Shown here piece after piece: positions 46,778-55,285 of a stretch of DNA of 64,000 bases. Location: positions 930,001 through 994,000 of the forward strand of contig NZ_JAJNEL010000001.1 of assembly GCF_029428675.1 (NCBI RefSeq), in the 5' to 3' direction. The notes beneath the pieces were generated by a model. That model was not told the DNA's origin. It did not search any database and saw only the letters and a list, made by a program, of their open reading frames with translations. Made by a program: the position numbers and the translations under genes. Source of the DNA: Streptomyces sp. JH14. Its GTDB lineage: Bacteria > Actinomycetota > Actinomycetes > Streptomycetales > Streptomycetaceae. Position 1 is the stretch's first letter. Every line of letters starts with the position of its first letter.

Positions 46778-47897
46778 CGGCGGCCACCTTCTTCACGGTG
46801 GTGGCGGCAGCCGGCGGGACCTCGATGGGGCTCATCGGCTCGCCGAGGACGGCGAGCAGCCGGGACCGGGGCACGACGCCGACGAGCTCGCCGTCGGCGT
46901 CGGTCACGGCGACCGCGACTCCGCTGCGCGAGCAGGGCGTGAACAGCTCGATGATCGGGGTGGACTCGGAGACCGTGGCCGGCGCCGACCGGAGGATGTC
47001 CGCGGGGGTACGGAGCTCCGTGCCGTCGTCCGCCTCGGTGCCCAGGACGGTGTGCGGCTCGGCCATGACGGCGCCCGCGGTCAGCACCCGGGAGCGGTCG
47101 ACGTCCTGGGTGAAGGAGGCGACGTAGTCGTTGGCCGGGGTGACGAGGATGTCCTCGGCCGTCCCGAGCTGGACGATCTTTCCGTCCCGCATCACAGCGA
47201 TCCGGTCACCGAGGCGCATGGCCTCGTTGAGGTCGTGCGTGATGAAGACGATGGTCTTCTTGAGCCTCTTCTGCAGTTCGAGCAGCTGATCCTGCATGTC
47301 GCGGCGGATCAGCGGGTCGAGCGCGCTGAAGGACTCGTCCATCAGCAGCAGATCGGCGTCCGTGGCGAGCGCGCGGGCCAAGCCGACACGCTGCTGCATG
47401 CCGCCGGAGAGCTCGTCGGGCCAGGACTTCTCCCAGCCGGCGAGGCCGGTCAGCTCCAGCGCCTCGGCGGCACGCTTCTCGCGCTGGGCGCGCGGCACTC
47501 CCTGGACCTCCAGGCCGTACGCGGCGTTCTCCAGGACGCTGCGGTGCGGGAAGAGGGCGAAGTGCTGGAAGACCATGCTGATCTTCGAGGAGCGCACGTG
47601 GCGGAGTTCACGGGGACTCAGGGCGGTCAGGTCCTGGCCGTCGAACAGCACGCGTCCGGCTGTGGGGTCCAGCAGTCCGTTGAGCATCCGCAGCAACGTG
47701 GACTTGCCGGATCCGGACAGACCCATCACGACGAAGATCTGCCCCGGTTCGACGGTGAACGAGGCGTCGATCACCGCTGCGGTCGTTCCGTCGGCGCGCA
47801 GCTCGTCGCGGTCCGTGCCGCTCTCGAGTTTCCGCACGGCTTGATCGGGTCGTCTGCCGAACACCTTGTACAGGTGGTCGGCTTGCAGCCTTGACAC
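46770..47897 (-). CDS. Glycine betaine/proline ABC transporter ATPase with CBS domains
   Basis: A 375-residue ATPase of the OpuAA/ProV type. It has Walker A GLSGSGKSTLLRMLNGL near 65, the signature LSGGMQQRVGLARAL near 165 and Walker B ADLLLMDESFSALDPL near 185. From about residue 280 to the end it carries paired CBS-like modules (SGVAVAVTDADGELVGVVPR), which in OpuA sense ionic strength. The extension before Walker A with KLESGTDRDELRADGTTAAV is longer than usual. I chose GTG 47897 with GAGG five bases upstream; a GTG at 47903 is possible. It is the first gene of the osmoprotectant operon. Confidence 0.93.
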   Translation of the reverse strand: MSRLQADHLYKVFGRRPDQAVRKLESGTDRDELRADGTTAAVIDASFTVEPGQIFVVMGLSGSGKSTLLRMLNGLLDPTAGRVLFDGQDLTALSPRELRHVRSSKISMVFQHFALFPHRSVLENAAYGLEVQGVPRAQREKRAAEALELTGLAGWEKSWPDELSGGMQQRVGLARALATDADLLLMDESFSALDPLIRRDMQDQLLELQKRLKKTIVFITHDLNEAMRLGDRIAVMRDGKIVQLGTAEDILVTPANDYVASFTQDVDRSRVLTAGAVMAEPHTVLGTEADDGTELRTPADILRSAPATVSESTPIIELFTPCSRSGVAVAVTDADGELVGVVPRSRLLAVLGEPMSPIEVPPAAATTVKKVAADV

Positions 47898-48109
47898 ATA
47901 CACCTCACGCGTTGAACCGAAAACGGTCTGCCACCCCCGCCTGCAGACCGTGGAGCGGTGCGGAATCGGTCCGCTTGGCACATGCAGTAGTTGAAACTGC
48001 GACGTGATCCGCTCCGATGGCGCGCCTGCCCCCACCGAAACAAGCCAAACGGAAGAGTGATCCAGTTCACCTTCCGGTCGGTGTCAGTGGGGTGCGGCAT
48101 GATCGGGGT

Positions 48110-49033
48110 GTGACGCGACGCCTGATGCTCCTCGACACCGCCTCCCTCTACTACCGCGCCTACTTCGGCGTCCCCGATTCGGTGCGCGCGCCGGACGGCA
48201 CGCCGGTCAACGCCGTGCGCGGACTGCTCGACTTCATCGCGCGGCTCGTCCAGGACCACCGGCCGGACGAACTGGTGGCCTGCATGGACGCGGACTGGCG
48301 GCCGCACTGGCGGGTCGAGCTGATCCCCTCGTACAAGGCGCACCGCGTCGCCGTGGAGACCGCCGAGGAACTGCCCGACGAGGAGGAGACCCCCGACACG
48401 CTGGCCCCGCAGGTCCCGGTGATCGAGGACGTCCTCGACGCACTCGGTATCGCCCGGGTCGGTGTCGCGCACTACGAGGCGGACGACGTGATCGGCACGC
48501 TCACCCGTCTCGCCACCGGCCCGGTGGACATCGTCACCGGCGACCGGGATCTCTACCAGCTGGTCGACGACGCCCGCGGGGTGCGGGTGCTCTACCCGCT
48601 CAAGGGTGTCGGGTCGCTGCAGCTGACGGACGAGGCGTGGCTGCGCGAGAAGTACGGGGTGGACGGCTCCGGCTATGCCGACCTGGCGCTGCTGCGCGGC
48701 GACCCGAGCGACGGCCTGCCGGGCGTCCCCGGCATCGGTGAGAAGACGGCGGCGAAGCTGCTGGACGCCTTCGGTGATCTCGCCGGGATCATGGCAGCGG
48801 TGGACGATCCGGCGGCCCGGCTGACCCCCTCGCAGCGCAAGCGGCTCGACGAGGCGCGCGACTATGTGGCCGTCGCACCGACGGTGGTCCGGGTCGCCGG
48901 TGACGTACCGCTGCCCGCGTTCGATCCCGCGCTGCCCACCTCGCCGCGCGATCCCGCCGCCCTCGAGGCTCTGGCCGGCCGGTGGGGGCTCGGCGGGGCG
49001 CTGCAGCGCCTGCTGTCCACGCTCCGCACATGA
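48110..49033 (+). CDS. 5'-3' exonuclease (PolA N-terminal-like, FEN family)
   Basis: A 307-residue stand-alone homologue of the 5'-nuclease domain of DNA polymerase I. The acidic metal-site motifs are LMLLDTASLYYRAYFGVPDS near 8, HYEADDVIGTLTRLATG near 120 and IVTGDRDLYQLVDDARGVRV near 140. The helix-hairpin-helix GLPGVPGIGEKTAAKLLDAFG lies near 205. No polymerase part follows. It should remove flaps or RNA primers. The start is GTG 48110; divergent from the osmoprotectant operon. Confidence 0.93.
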   Translation: MTRRLMLLDTASLYYRAYFGVPDSVRAPDGTPVNAVRGLLDFIARLVQDHRPDELVACMDADWRPHWRVELIPSYKAHRVAVETAEELPDEEETPDTLAPQVPVIEDVLDALGIARVGVAHYEADDVIGTLTRLATGPVDIVTGDRDLYQLVDDARGVRVLYPLKGVGSLQLTDEAWLREKYGVDGSGYADLALLRGDPSDGLPGVPGIGEKTAAKLLDAFGDLAGIMAAVDDPAARLTPSQRKRLDEARDYVAVAPTVVRVAGDVPLPAFDPALPTSPRDPAALEALAGRWGLGGALQRLLSTLRT

Positions 49034-49040
49034 AGTGCTA

Positions 49041-49058
49041 GCTTAGGTAAGCCTAAGC
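49041..49058. promoter_or_regulatory. Iron box (DmdR1/IdeR-type operator)
   Basis: The 18-base palindrome centred on TTAGGTAAGCCTAA (49043-49056) matches the core of DtxR/IdeR/DmdR1 boxes (TTAGGTTAGSCTAACCTAA). It lies 22 bp before the GTG of the siderophore-interacting protein gene, where an Fe(II)-loaded repressor would block transcription. Confidence 0.85.
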
Positions 49059-49079
49059 ATTCGGAGCAGGGAGAACCTC

Positions 49080-49922
49080 GTGGCAGAACGACCGGCGCGG
49101 CAGGCACCCACGGCGCAGGGGGCCCAGGTCCTGCGCACCGAGCGGATCACGCCGCACATGATGCGCGTGGTGCTCGGCGGCGACGGCCTGGCCGACTTCA
49201 CGCTGTCCGGGTTCTCCGACCACTACGTCAAGCTCTGCTTCGCCCCCGAAGGTGCCGACTATGCGCACCCCTTCGACATGGCCCGCATCCGCGAGGAGTA
49301 CCCGCGCGAGCTGTGGCCCACCACCCGCACCTACACGGTCCGGTCCTGGGACCCGGCCGCCCGCGAGATGACGATCGACTTCGTGGTGCACGGCGACGAG
49401 GGCCTGGCAGGCCCGTGGGCGCTGCGGGCGGCCCCCGGCGACCCGGTGACGTTCCTGGGCCCCGGTGGCGGCTACGGGCCGGACGCGTCGGCGGACTGGC
49501 ATCTCCTGGCCGGCGACGAGAGCGCCCTGCCGGCGATCGCCGCGGCGCTCGAGCAGATGCCCGCGGGCGCGGTGGCCCACGCGTACATCGAGGTGGCGGA
49601 CGCCTCCGAGGAGCAGAAGGTCGAGGCGGCCGAAGGGGTGCAGCTCACCTGGCTGCACCGCGGTGACCGGCCGGTCGGCGAGGCCCTGACCGCGGCGGTG
49701 AAGTCGCTGGACTTCCCGGCGGGCGAGGTTCAGGCGTTCGTGCACGGCGAGGCGGGCTTCGTGAAGGAGATCCGCCGCCACCTGCGCCTCGACCGGAAGA
49801 TCCCGCTGCAGCAGCTGTCGATCTCCGGTTACTGGCGCCTCGGCCAGAACGACGACGCGTGGCGCTCGGTGAAGCGGGAGTGGAACGCACAGGTGGAGCG
49901 CGAGGAGCAGATCGCCGCGTAG
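49080..49922 (+). CDS. Siderophore-interacting protein (FAD-dependent ferric-siderophore reductase)
   Basis: A 280-residue cytosolic flavoprotein of the ViuB/YqjH family, which frees iron from imported ferric siderophores. The FAD-binding motif is TTRTYTVRSWDPAAREM near 78, the flavin loop DFVVHGDEGLAGPWALRA near 100, and VTFLGPGGGYGP near 123. The NAD(P)-like domain ends with VHGEAGFVKEIRRHLRLDR near 220 and SGYWRLGQNDDAWR near 250. The GTG 49080 follows GGGAGA. The iron box before it predicts expression under iron limitation. No siderophore synthesis or uptake genes lie next to it. Confidence 0.94.
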   Translation: MAERPARQAPTAQGAQVLRTERITPHMMRVVLGGDGLADFTLSGFSDHYVKLCFAPEGADYAHPFDMARIREEYPRELWPTTRTYTVRSWDPAAREMTIDFVVHGDEGLAGPWALRAAPGDPVTFLGPGGGYGPDASADWHLLAGDESALPAIAAALEQMPAGAVAHAYIEVADASEEQKVEAAEGVQLTWLHRGDRPVGEALTAAVKSLDFPAGEVQAFVHGEAGFVKEIRRHLRLDRKIPLQQLSISGYWRLGQNDDAWRSVKREWNAQVEREEQIAA

Positions 49923-50014
49923 GCTCCGGCGGCCGCTGGACCGCTGCGGGTCCGCGCGGCCGAGCCGGCCCGGGACAACGATCCCGGACCGGCTCCGTGC
50001 CTCGGCGTCCGCCG

Positions 50015-50790
50015 TCAGACGGACTTCTGGTACGAGCGGAAGGTGCGAGTCGACAGCCACACCGCCGACACCGCGAGGACCAGCAGCGCTCCCCCGCGGC
50101 TGAGCACCAGGCCCAGGTCGGGGTCGGCGGTGAGCGCGGAACGGCCCGCCACCATCGCCCAGTTGACCGGGTTGAAGTCGGCGATGTGCCGCATCCAGGA
50201 CGGCATCTGGCTCGGCGCCATGAACGAGGACGAGAGGAAGGTCAGCGGCAGCAGCAGGAAGGTGTTGATGCCGATGATCGACTCACGCTGGCGGACCAGC
50301 ATCCCCAGAGCGTTGGAGAGCGCGCCGAAGACGGTGGCGAGCAGGATCGACGCGACGAGGAGGATCATCAGCCCGCCGGCGCCGCCGGGATACCTGGCGC
50401 CGGCAGCCCAGCCGAGCAGCACGATGATCACCGACTGCACGGCGGTGCTGATGCCGTTCTGCACGACGTTGGCGTTCATCAGCGCGTTCCGGCTGACCGG
50501 AGTGGTCAGGAAACGGTTGAGCGTGCCCCGCTCGATCTCCTCCAGGGTCCCCATCCCGGCCCACATGCTCGATCCGAGCGCGCTCATCACCACGATGCCC
50601 GGGATCAGGTAGTCCAGATAGGACGTGGTGCCGAAGCCGCCGAGCTCGACGACCTTCTTGAAGAGGTTGCCGAACAGGAACAGCCAGATCACCGGCTGGA
50701 TCAGGGAGATGGCCAGGAAGACGGGCTGCCTGATGATCGCCATCAGCTGACGCTGAGTCATGTACCAGGTTTGGGCGAGGGTCTGACTGC

Positions 50791-50794
<4 letters not shown>
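50015..50794 (-). CDS. ABC-2 type permease (DrrB-like)
   Basis: A 259-residue integral membrane protein with six hydrophobic segments. MTQRQLMAIIRQPVFLAISL at the N-terminus is the DrrB-family start, and DYLIPGIVVMSALGSS and LLLPLTFLSSSFMAPSQMP are conserved loops. It forms the membrane part of an ATP-driven drug or lipid exporter with the ATPase at 50791, from which it is separated by a four-base overlap (ATGA). ATG 50794. Confidence 0.93.
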
Positions 50795-51804
<1,010 letters not shown>

Positions 51805-51832
51805 GACAGAGCTCTCCTGTGGTCAGCGGGGT

Positions 51833-51849
51833 GTTCGGGCATGCCGAAC
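51833..51849. promoter_or_regulatory. Inverted repeat upstream of the exporter operon
   Basis: GTTCGG (51833-51838) and CCGAAC (51844-51849) form a 6-bp-arm palindrome 29 bp before the DrrA-like ATG. It is a candidate operator for the exporter. It does not resemble the TATCGCGA sites near the PadR gene. Confidence 0.4.
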
Positions 51850-51939
51850 CGATCCGCGTGAAGAGCGCCGGGCTATCCTGGGTGTGCCGCACCTCGATCG
51901 CCCGGCTCGCCCTCACGGCGTGGCCGGCCCGGGGTTCGA

Positions 51940-51978
51940 GACCCTGACGGGTGCTGCTCCAACAGCCCCGTCAGGGTC
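51940..51978 (+). terminator. Hairpin with T-rich tail between PadR and exporter genes
   Basis: GACCCTGACGGG (51940-51951) pairs with CCCGTCAGGGTC (51967-51978), followed on the plus strand by TTTTCTCG. It is oriented as a plus-strand terminator although no plus-strand gene precedes it; it can still insulate PadR transcripts on the minus strand. Confidence 0.6.
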
Positions 51979-52038
51979 TTTTCTCGTCTCCGGTACTTTT
52001 TTCTCCGGTAGTACTCCTGCTGCTTGTGAGGTACTGCG

Positions 52039-52710
52039 CTACGTCTTCCGCTCCGGGTCCAGGACGATCTCCTGTTCGTCCAGGTCCTGCCAGTCCTGGG
52101 GCACTTCACCGGTCTCGTGGAAGGACTTCCACTCCTCGATGCCGCTGATCGTGGCCTCGTCGAGCTCCGTGCGGAATTTCTTGATCCACTCCAGCTGTGC
52201 GTCGATCATGTGGAGCTGGTACTCGGTCTCCACGACGAACACCCGGGGCAGTTTCTCCGTCAGCCGGCCGAGGACACCCCGCAGCGCCGCGGACTGGAGC
52301 TCCAGTGCCGCCTCCCGGGTCTCCAGCAGATCCGCCACGTCCTCCGGCGGCAGCACCGGCAGCAGCGAGAGCGCGGTCCCGAAGACCGGGTACTCGGCGG
52401 CCGGCGCAGCCAGCAGATCGGAGAGCCAGTCGACCATTTCGGCGCGCCCCGGCTCGGTGAGGCCGTAGAGCGTGCGCTCGGGGCGATTGCCCTGACGCTG
52501 CACACCGGCGACCTCCACGTAGCCGTGCTTCTCCAGGTTCTGGACGACGGTGTACAGCGAGCCGAAATTGATCTTGACGCTGTGTTCCTTGCCCCGCCGG
52601 CGAAGCGTCTGGGCGATCTCGTACGGATGCATGGACCGCTCAGCGAGCAGCACCATCACCGTCAGCGCCAGTGGGTTGCTGAGCTTGCGCCGCTTGGCCA
52701 CTTCCCCCAC
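52039..52710 (-). CDS. PadR-family transcriptional regulator
   Basis: A 223-residue repressor. The N-terminal winged helix has RKLSNPLALTVMVLLAERSM then HPYEIAQTLRRRGKEHSVKI and the wing GNRPERTLYGLTEPGRAEM. The C-terminal half (about 115-215) is a helical dimerisation domain (VFVVETEYQLHMIDAQLEWI). PadR proteins often guard DrrAB-type exporters as here. Two TATCGCGA elements upstream (52749 and 52782) are likely operators. The GTG at 52710 follows GAAGGG. Confidence 0.92.
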   Translation of the reverse strand: MGEVAKRRKLSNPLALTVMVLLAERSMHPYEIAQTLRRRGKEHSVKINFGSLYTVVQNLEKHGYVEVAGVQRQGNRPERTLYGLTEPGRAEMVDWLSDLLAAPAAEYPVFGTALSLLPVLPPEDVADLLETREAALELQSAALRGVLGRLTEKLPRVFVVETEYQLHMIDAQLEWIKKFRTELDEATISGIEEWKSFHETGEVPQDWQDLDEQEIVLDPERKT

Positions 52711-52748
52711 CGCCCTTCACTTCGCCGTCGAATACTCGTTCACGAATA

Positions 52749-52789
52749 TATCGCGATCACCCTTACGCGTCAACCGCGATGTATCGCGA
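52749..52789. promoter_or_regulatory. Two TATCGCGA operator-like sites, 33 bp apart
   Basis: TATCGCGA occurs at 52749-52756 and 52782-52789, in an unusually AT-rich spacer between the PadR gene and the photolyase unit. Their start-to-start distance is 33 bp, about three helical turns, so two dimers could sit on one face. Similar TATCGCGATA cores are, from memory, seen at PadR-type operators. Confidence 0.55.
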
Positions 52790-52891
52790 ATTCGGCGAGG
52801 CGTGGAAGGGTTTCCCGTACGGACCGATCGGCGCCTCCGTCGGCCCCGAACCACCTCACGAAATCGATGCGCATCCTGGGAGGAAGCCCGC

Positions 52892-53173
52892 ATGGAAGAA
52901 GCTGTGAGAGCGGAGCCGTGGTCGCGGCCCCGGGGATCGGAGCCGTCCCGCAGCGGCAAGGCGTACCGGTTGCGGTGCGACGACCGCGGGACCGTGCGGT
53001 TCGCGGGGCTGATGAACCGGGCGGAGACGAGCCGCACGGCGCTGCCGGACGGGCCGGCCGACGGGGCGTCGGACACCGGAGTCACCGTCGATCCGGCAGG
53101 CGGCTTCGCGCAGCCGGCCTCCGCGCCGCCGGCGCTGCCGACCTCCCGACCGTATGAGGGGCCCCTGTCATGA
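52892..53173 (+). CDS. Small protein of unknown function coupled to photolyase
   Basis: A 93-residue hydrophilic protein with no recognised domain; it begins MEEAVRAEPWSRPRG and is rich in Arg, Ala, Pro and Gly. The ATG at 52892 has a strong GGGAGGAAG nine bases upstream, and its stop overlaps the photolyase ATG (ATGA), so translation is coupled. That makes it a probable real gene, although it could also be a leader ORF for photolyase. No homologue comes to mind. Confidence 0.6.
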   Translation: MEEAVRAEPWSRPRGSEPSRSGKAYRLRCDDRGTVRFAGLMNRAETSRTALPDGPADGASDTGVTVDPAGGFAQPASAPPALPTSRPYEGPLS

Positions 53174-54534
53174 CCGTCTCGGTGGCGCTGTTCACCTCCG
53201 ACCTCCGGCTGCACGACAACCCCGTCCTGTCCGCGGCCGTACGCGAGGCGGATGCCGTCGTCCCCCTCTTCGTCCGGGACGACGGCATCCACCGGGCGGG
53301 TTTCGACGCGCCGAACCGGCAGGCGTTCCTCGCCGACTGCCTCGCCGGTCTCGACGCGGGGCTGCGCAGCCGCGGCGGCCGCCTCGTCGTCCGCAGCGCC
53401 GAGGTGGTCGCCGGGGCATGCGCCGTGGCCGGGGAGACGGGTGCGCAGACTCTCCACATCGCGGCCGGCGTGAGCGGGTACGCGAGGGAACGCGAGGAAC
53501 GGCTGCGTACGGCTCTCGGGGCTGTCGGCTGCACGCTGCACGTGCATGACGCAGTGGTCACCGCGCTTGCCCCGGGCCGGGTCGTCCCGGCCGGCCGGGA
53601 CCATTTCGCGGTGTTCACCCCGTACTTCCGCCGCTGGGAGGAGGCAGGGGTGAGGGGCACCCTGGCGAGTCCGCGGACGGTACGGGTGCCGGACACCGCG
53701 AAGTCCGCACCGCTGCCGACGCGAGCGGAGGTGACGGGCGTCTCCCCGGCAGTTGCCGAGGGCGGCGAGGCGGCAGGGCGCAGGCTGCTGACCTCCTGGC
53801 TGCACGGCCCGATGGCCGACTACGGGACCGGCCACGACGACCTCGGCGGGGACGCGACGTCCCGGCTGTCGCCGTATCTGCACTTCGGCTGCGTCTCCGC
53901 GGCCGAGATCGTGCACCGGGCACGGGAGAAGGGCGGACCGGGCGCCGACGCATTCGTACGGCAGCTGGCCTGGCGGGACTTCCACCACCAGGTGCTCGCC
54001 GCCCGGCCGGACGCCGCGTGGGCCGACTACCGCCCGCGTGGCGACCGGTGGCGGTCCGACCCCGACGAGATCGAGGCGTGGCGTGCCGGACGCACCGGCT
54101 ATCCGCTGGTCGATGCGGCGATGCGGCAGCTGGCGCACGAGGGCTGGATGCACAATCGGGGCCGGATGCTGGTCGCGAGCTTTCTCACCAAGACGCTGTA
54201 CGTGGACTGGCGCGTCGGCGCCCGGCACTTCCTCGACCTCCTGGTCGACGGGGATCTGGCCAACAATCAGCTCAATTGGCAGTGGGTGGCGGGCACCGGT
54301 ACGGACACCCGCCCCAACCGGGTGCTCAATCCGGTGGTCCAGGGGAAGCGGTTCGATCCGCGGGGCACGTACGTACGGCGCTGGGTGCCGGAACTGGCAG
54401 AACTGGAGGGCCCGACGATCCACGAGCCGTGGAAGCTCACCGGCCCGGACCGGGCGCGGCTCGGCTACCCGGACCCGGTGGTGGAACTGACCGAGGCCCG
54501 CGCCCGTTTCGAACGGGCGCGCGGCCTCGGCTGA
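53170..54534 (+). CDS. phr: Deoxyribodipyrimidine photolyase (class I CPD photolyase)
   Basis: A 454-residue flavoprotein that splits cyclobutane pyrimidine dimers with blue light. The antenna domain starts VSVALFTSDLRLHDNPVLSA. The FAD domain includes LPTRAE, then YGTGHDDLGGDATSRLSPYL near 225, AWRDFHHQVLAARPD near 265, GYPLVDAAMRQLAHEGWMHN near 310 and DLLVDGDLANNQLNWQWVAG near 355, with the FAD Asn and the Trp chain residues. The ATG overlaps the small ORF upstream. It looks fully functional. Confidence 0.95.
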   Translation: MTVSVALFTSDLRLHDNPVLSAAVREADAVVPLFVRDDGIHRAGFDAPNRQAFLADCLAGLDAGLRSRGGRLVVRSAEVVAGACAVAGETGAQTLHIAAGVSGYAREREERLRTALGAVGCTLHVHDAVVTALAPGRVVPAGRDHFAVFTPYFRRWEEAGVRGTLASPRTVRVPDTAKSAPLPTRAEVTGVSPAVAEGGEAAGRRLLTSWLHGPMADYGTGHDDLGGDATSRLSPYLHFGCVSAAEIVHRAREKGGPGADAFVRQLAWRDFHHQVLAARPDAAWADYRPRGDRWRSDPDEIEAWRAGRTGYPLVDAAMRQLAHEGWMHNRGRMLVASFLTKTLYVDWRVGARHFLDLLVDGDLANNQLNWQWVAGTGTDTRPNRVLNPVVQGKRFDPRGTYVRRWVPELAELEGPTIHEPWKLTGPDRARLGYPDPVVELTEARARFERARGLG

Positions 54535-54800
54535 CTGCGGGCTGCCGCGCCGACCGCTCCCCCTCCGATCGGGTGACGGACCGGTCCACGGGCCGTCCGG
54601 CGACGAACGCCCGCTGTGAGCCAAGAACAGAACGATGTGCTCGAGCACGGGGCCTCCGGGACCCGGCGGTCCCGCTGCACGCTCGGCGGTCCGGTCGCCC
54701 GGGCTGCGCCCCGGCCGGTCTCTGCCGTGCACGACCGCAGTGAGCACTTCGGCGCCGCACGGACACGGCCGTGTCATTCGGCGGAAACAGGCTCTCCCTA
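54535..54800. other. Gene-free stretch after photolyase
   Basis: About 270 bp without a convincing gene. The photolyase transcript presumably ends here but I see no strong hairpin. It leads into the operator-like palindrome at 54801. Confidence 0.5.
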
Positions 54801-54822
54801 ATTTCTGTCATCCGACAGGAAT
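54801..54822. promoter_or_regulatory. TetR-type operator, copy 1
   Basis: A 22-bp inverted repeat with arms ATTTCTGTCA and CGACAGGAAT and TC in the centre. It has the same layout as the perfect copy at 59665-59686 beside the TetR gene, with three differing bases. It lies 34 bp before the ATG at 54856, so it would control transcription into the relic gene and the APC permease. Confidence 0.75.
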
Positions 54823-54855
54823 GCGGCTCCGGCCGCTGCGCCGCAAGGGGCCGCC

Positions 54856-55236
54856 ATGTCCGCGAAGCAGCACGCCCTCCCGCCGTCCGTCCCCGAACCG
54901 ACCGGTGTCCGGCGCCGTTCGCTGCTCGTCGACGCGGACGGACGCCGGGACACCACCACCGGCGTGACCTGGGTGCAGGGCCGACCTCCTTCACCGAGCT
55001 CCCGGTCGTGGACATCACGGCCCTGCGCACCGGCAGACCCGAGGAACGCGCGTACGCCGTGGCCGAGTTGGGTCGCGCGCCCCGGTGTCGTCGCCGGCGA
55101 ACACCTCTACGCACAGACCGTCCAGACCCTCGGCCATCTCGGGCAGCGGCCGGCCGCCGGCGAGATCACGCTGCCCGCGGGTGCCCTGCCCCTCTCCCCC
55201 TTCGGCCAGGAAGCACGCCACACCCCTCGCGCCTGA
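54856..55236 (+). pseudogene. Decayed gene, possibly a 2-oxoglutarate/Fe(II) oxygenase fragment
   Basis: From ATG 54856 one frame gives RRRSLLVDADGRRDTTTGVT; near 54980 the sensible text shifts frame to TSFTELPVVDITALRTGRPE, a typical isopenicillin-N-synthase-family start; near 55075 it returns to the first frame as GEHLYAQTVQTLGHLGQRPA and ITLPAGALPLSPFGQEARH, like the end of such an enzyme. The catalytic HxD...H core is absent. An internal deletion plus frameshifts is the simplest reading; the first piece could even belong to another gene. The family assignment is from motif memory. It lies between the operator and the permease. Confidence 0.45.
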
Positions 55237-55285
55237 ACGGCGCCGCCTTCCCTTCCCTTCCCCGTCCCTGAGAGCAGGTGCTGCC

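Noticed and set aside
51890..51976. A possible tRNA because of GGGGTTCGAGACCC, which resembles a T-arm
   Set aside because: No matching acceptor stem, D-arm or anticodon arm could be placed; the sequence is better explained by the adjacent hairpin.
52717..54777. A 686-codon open frame antisense to the photolyase
   Set aside because: The photolyase on the other strand is unmistakable; the antisense product has no domain and no ribosome site.
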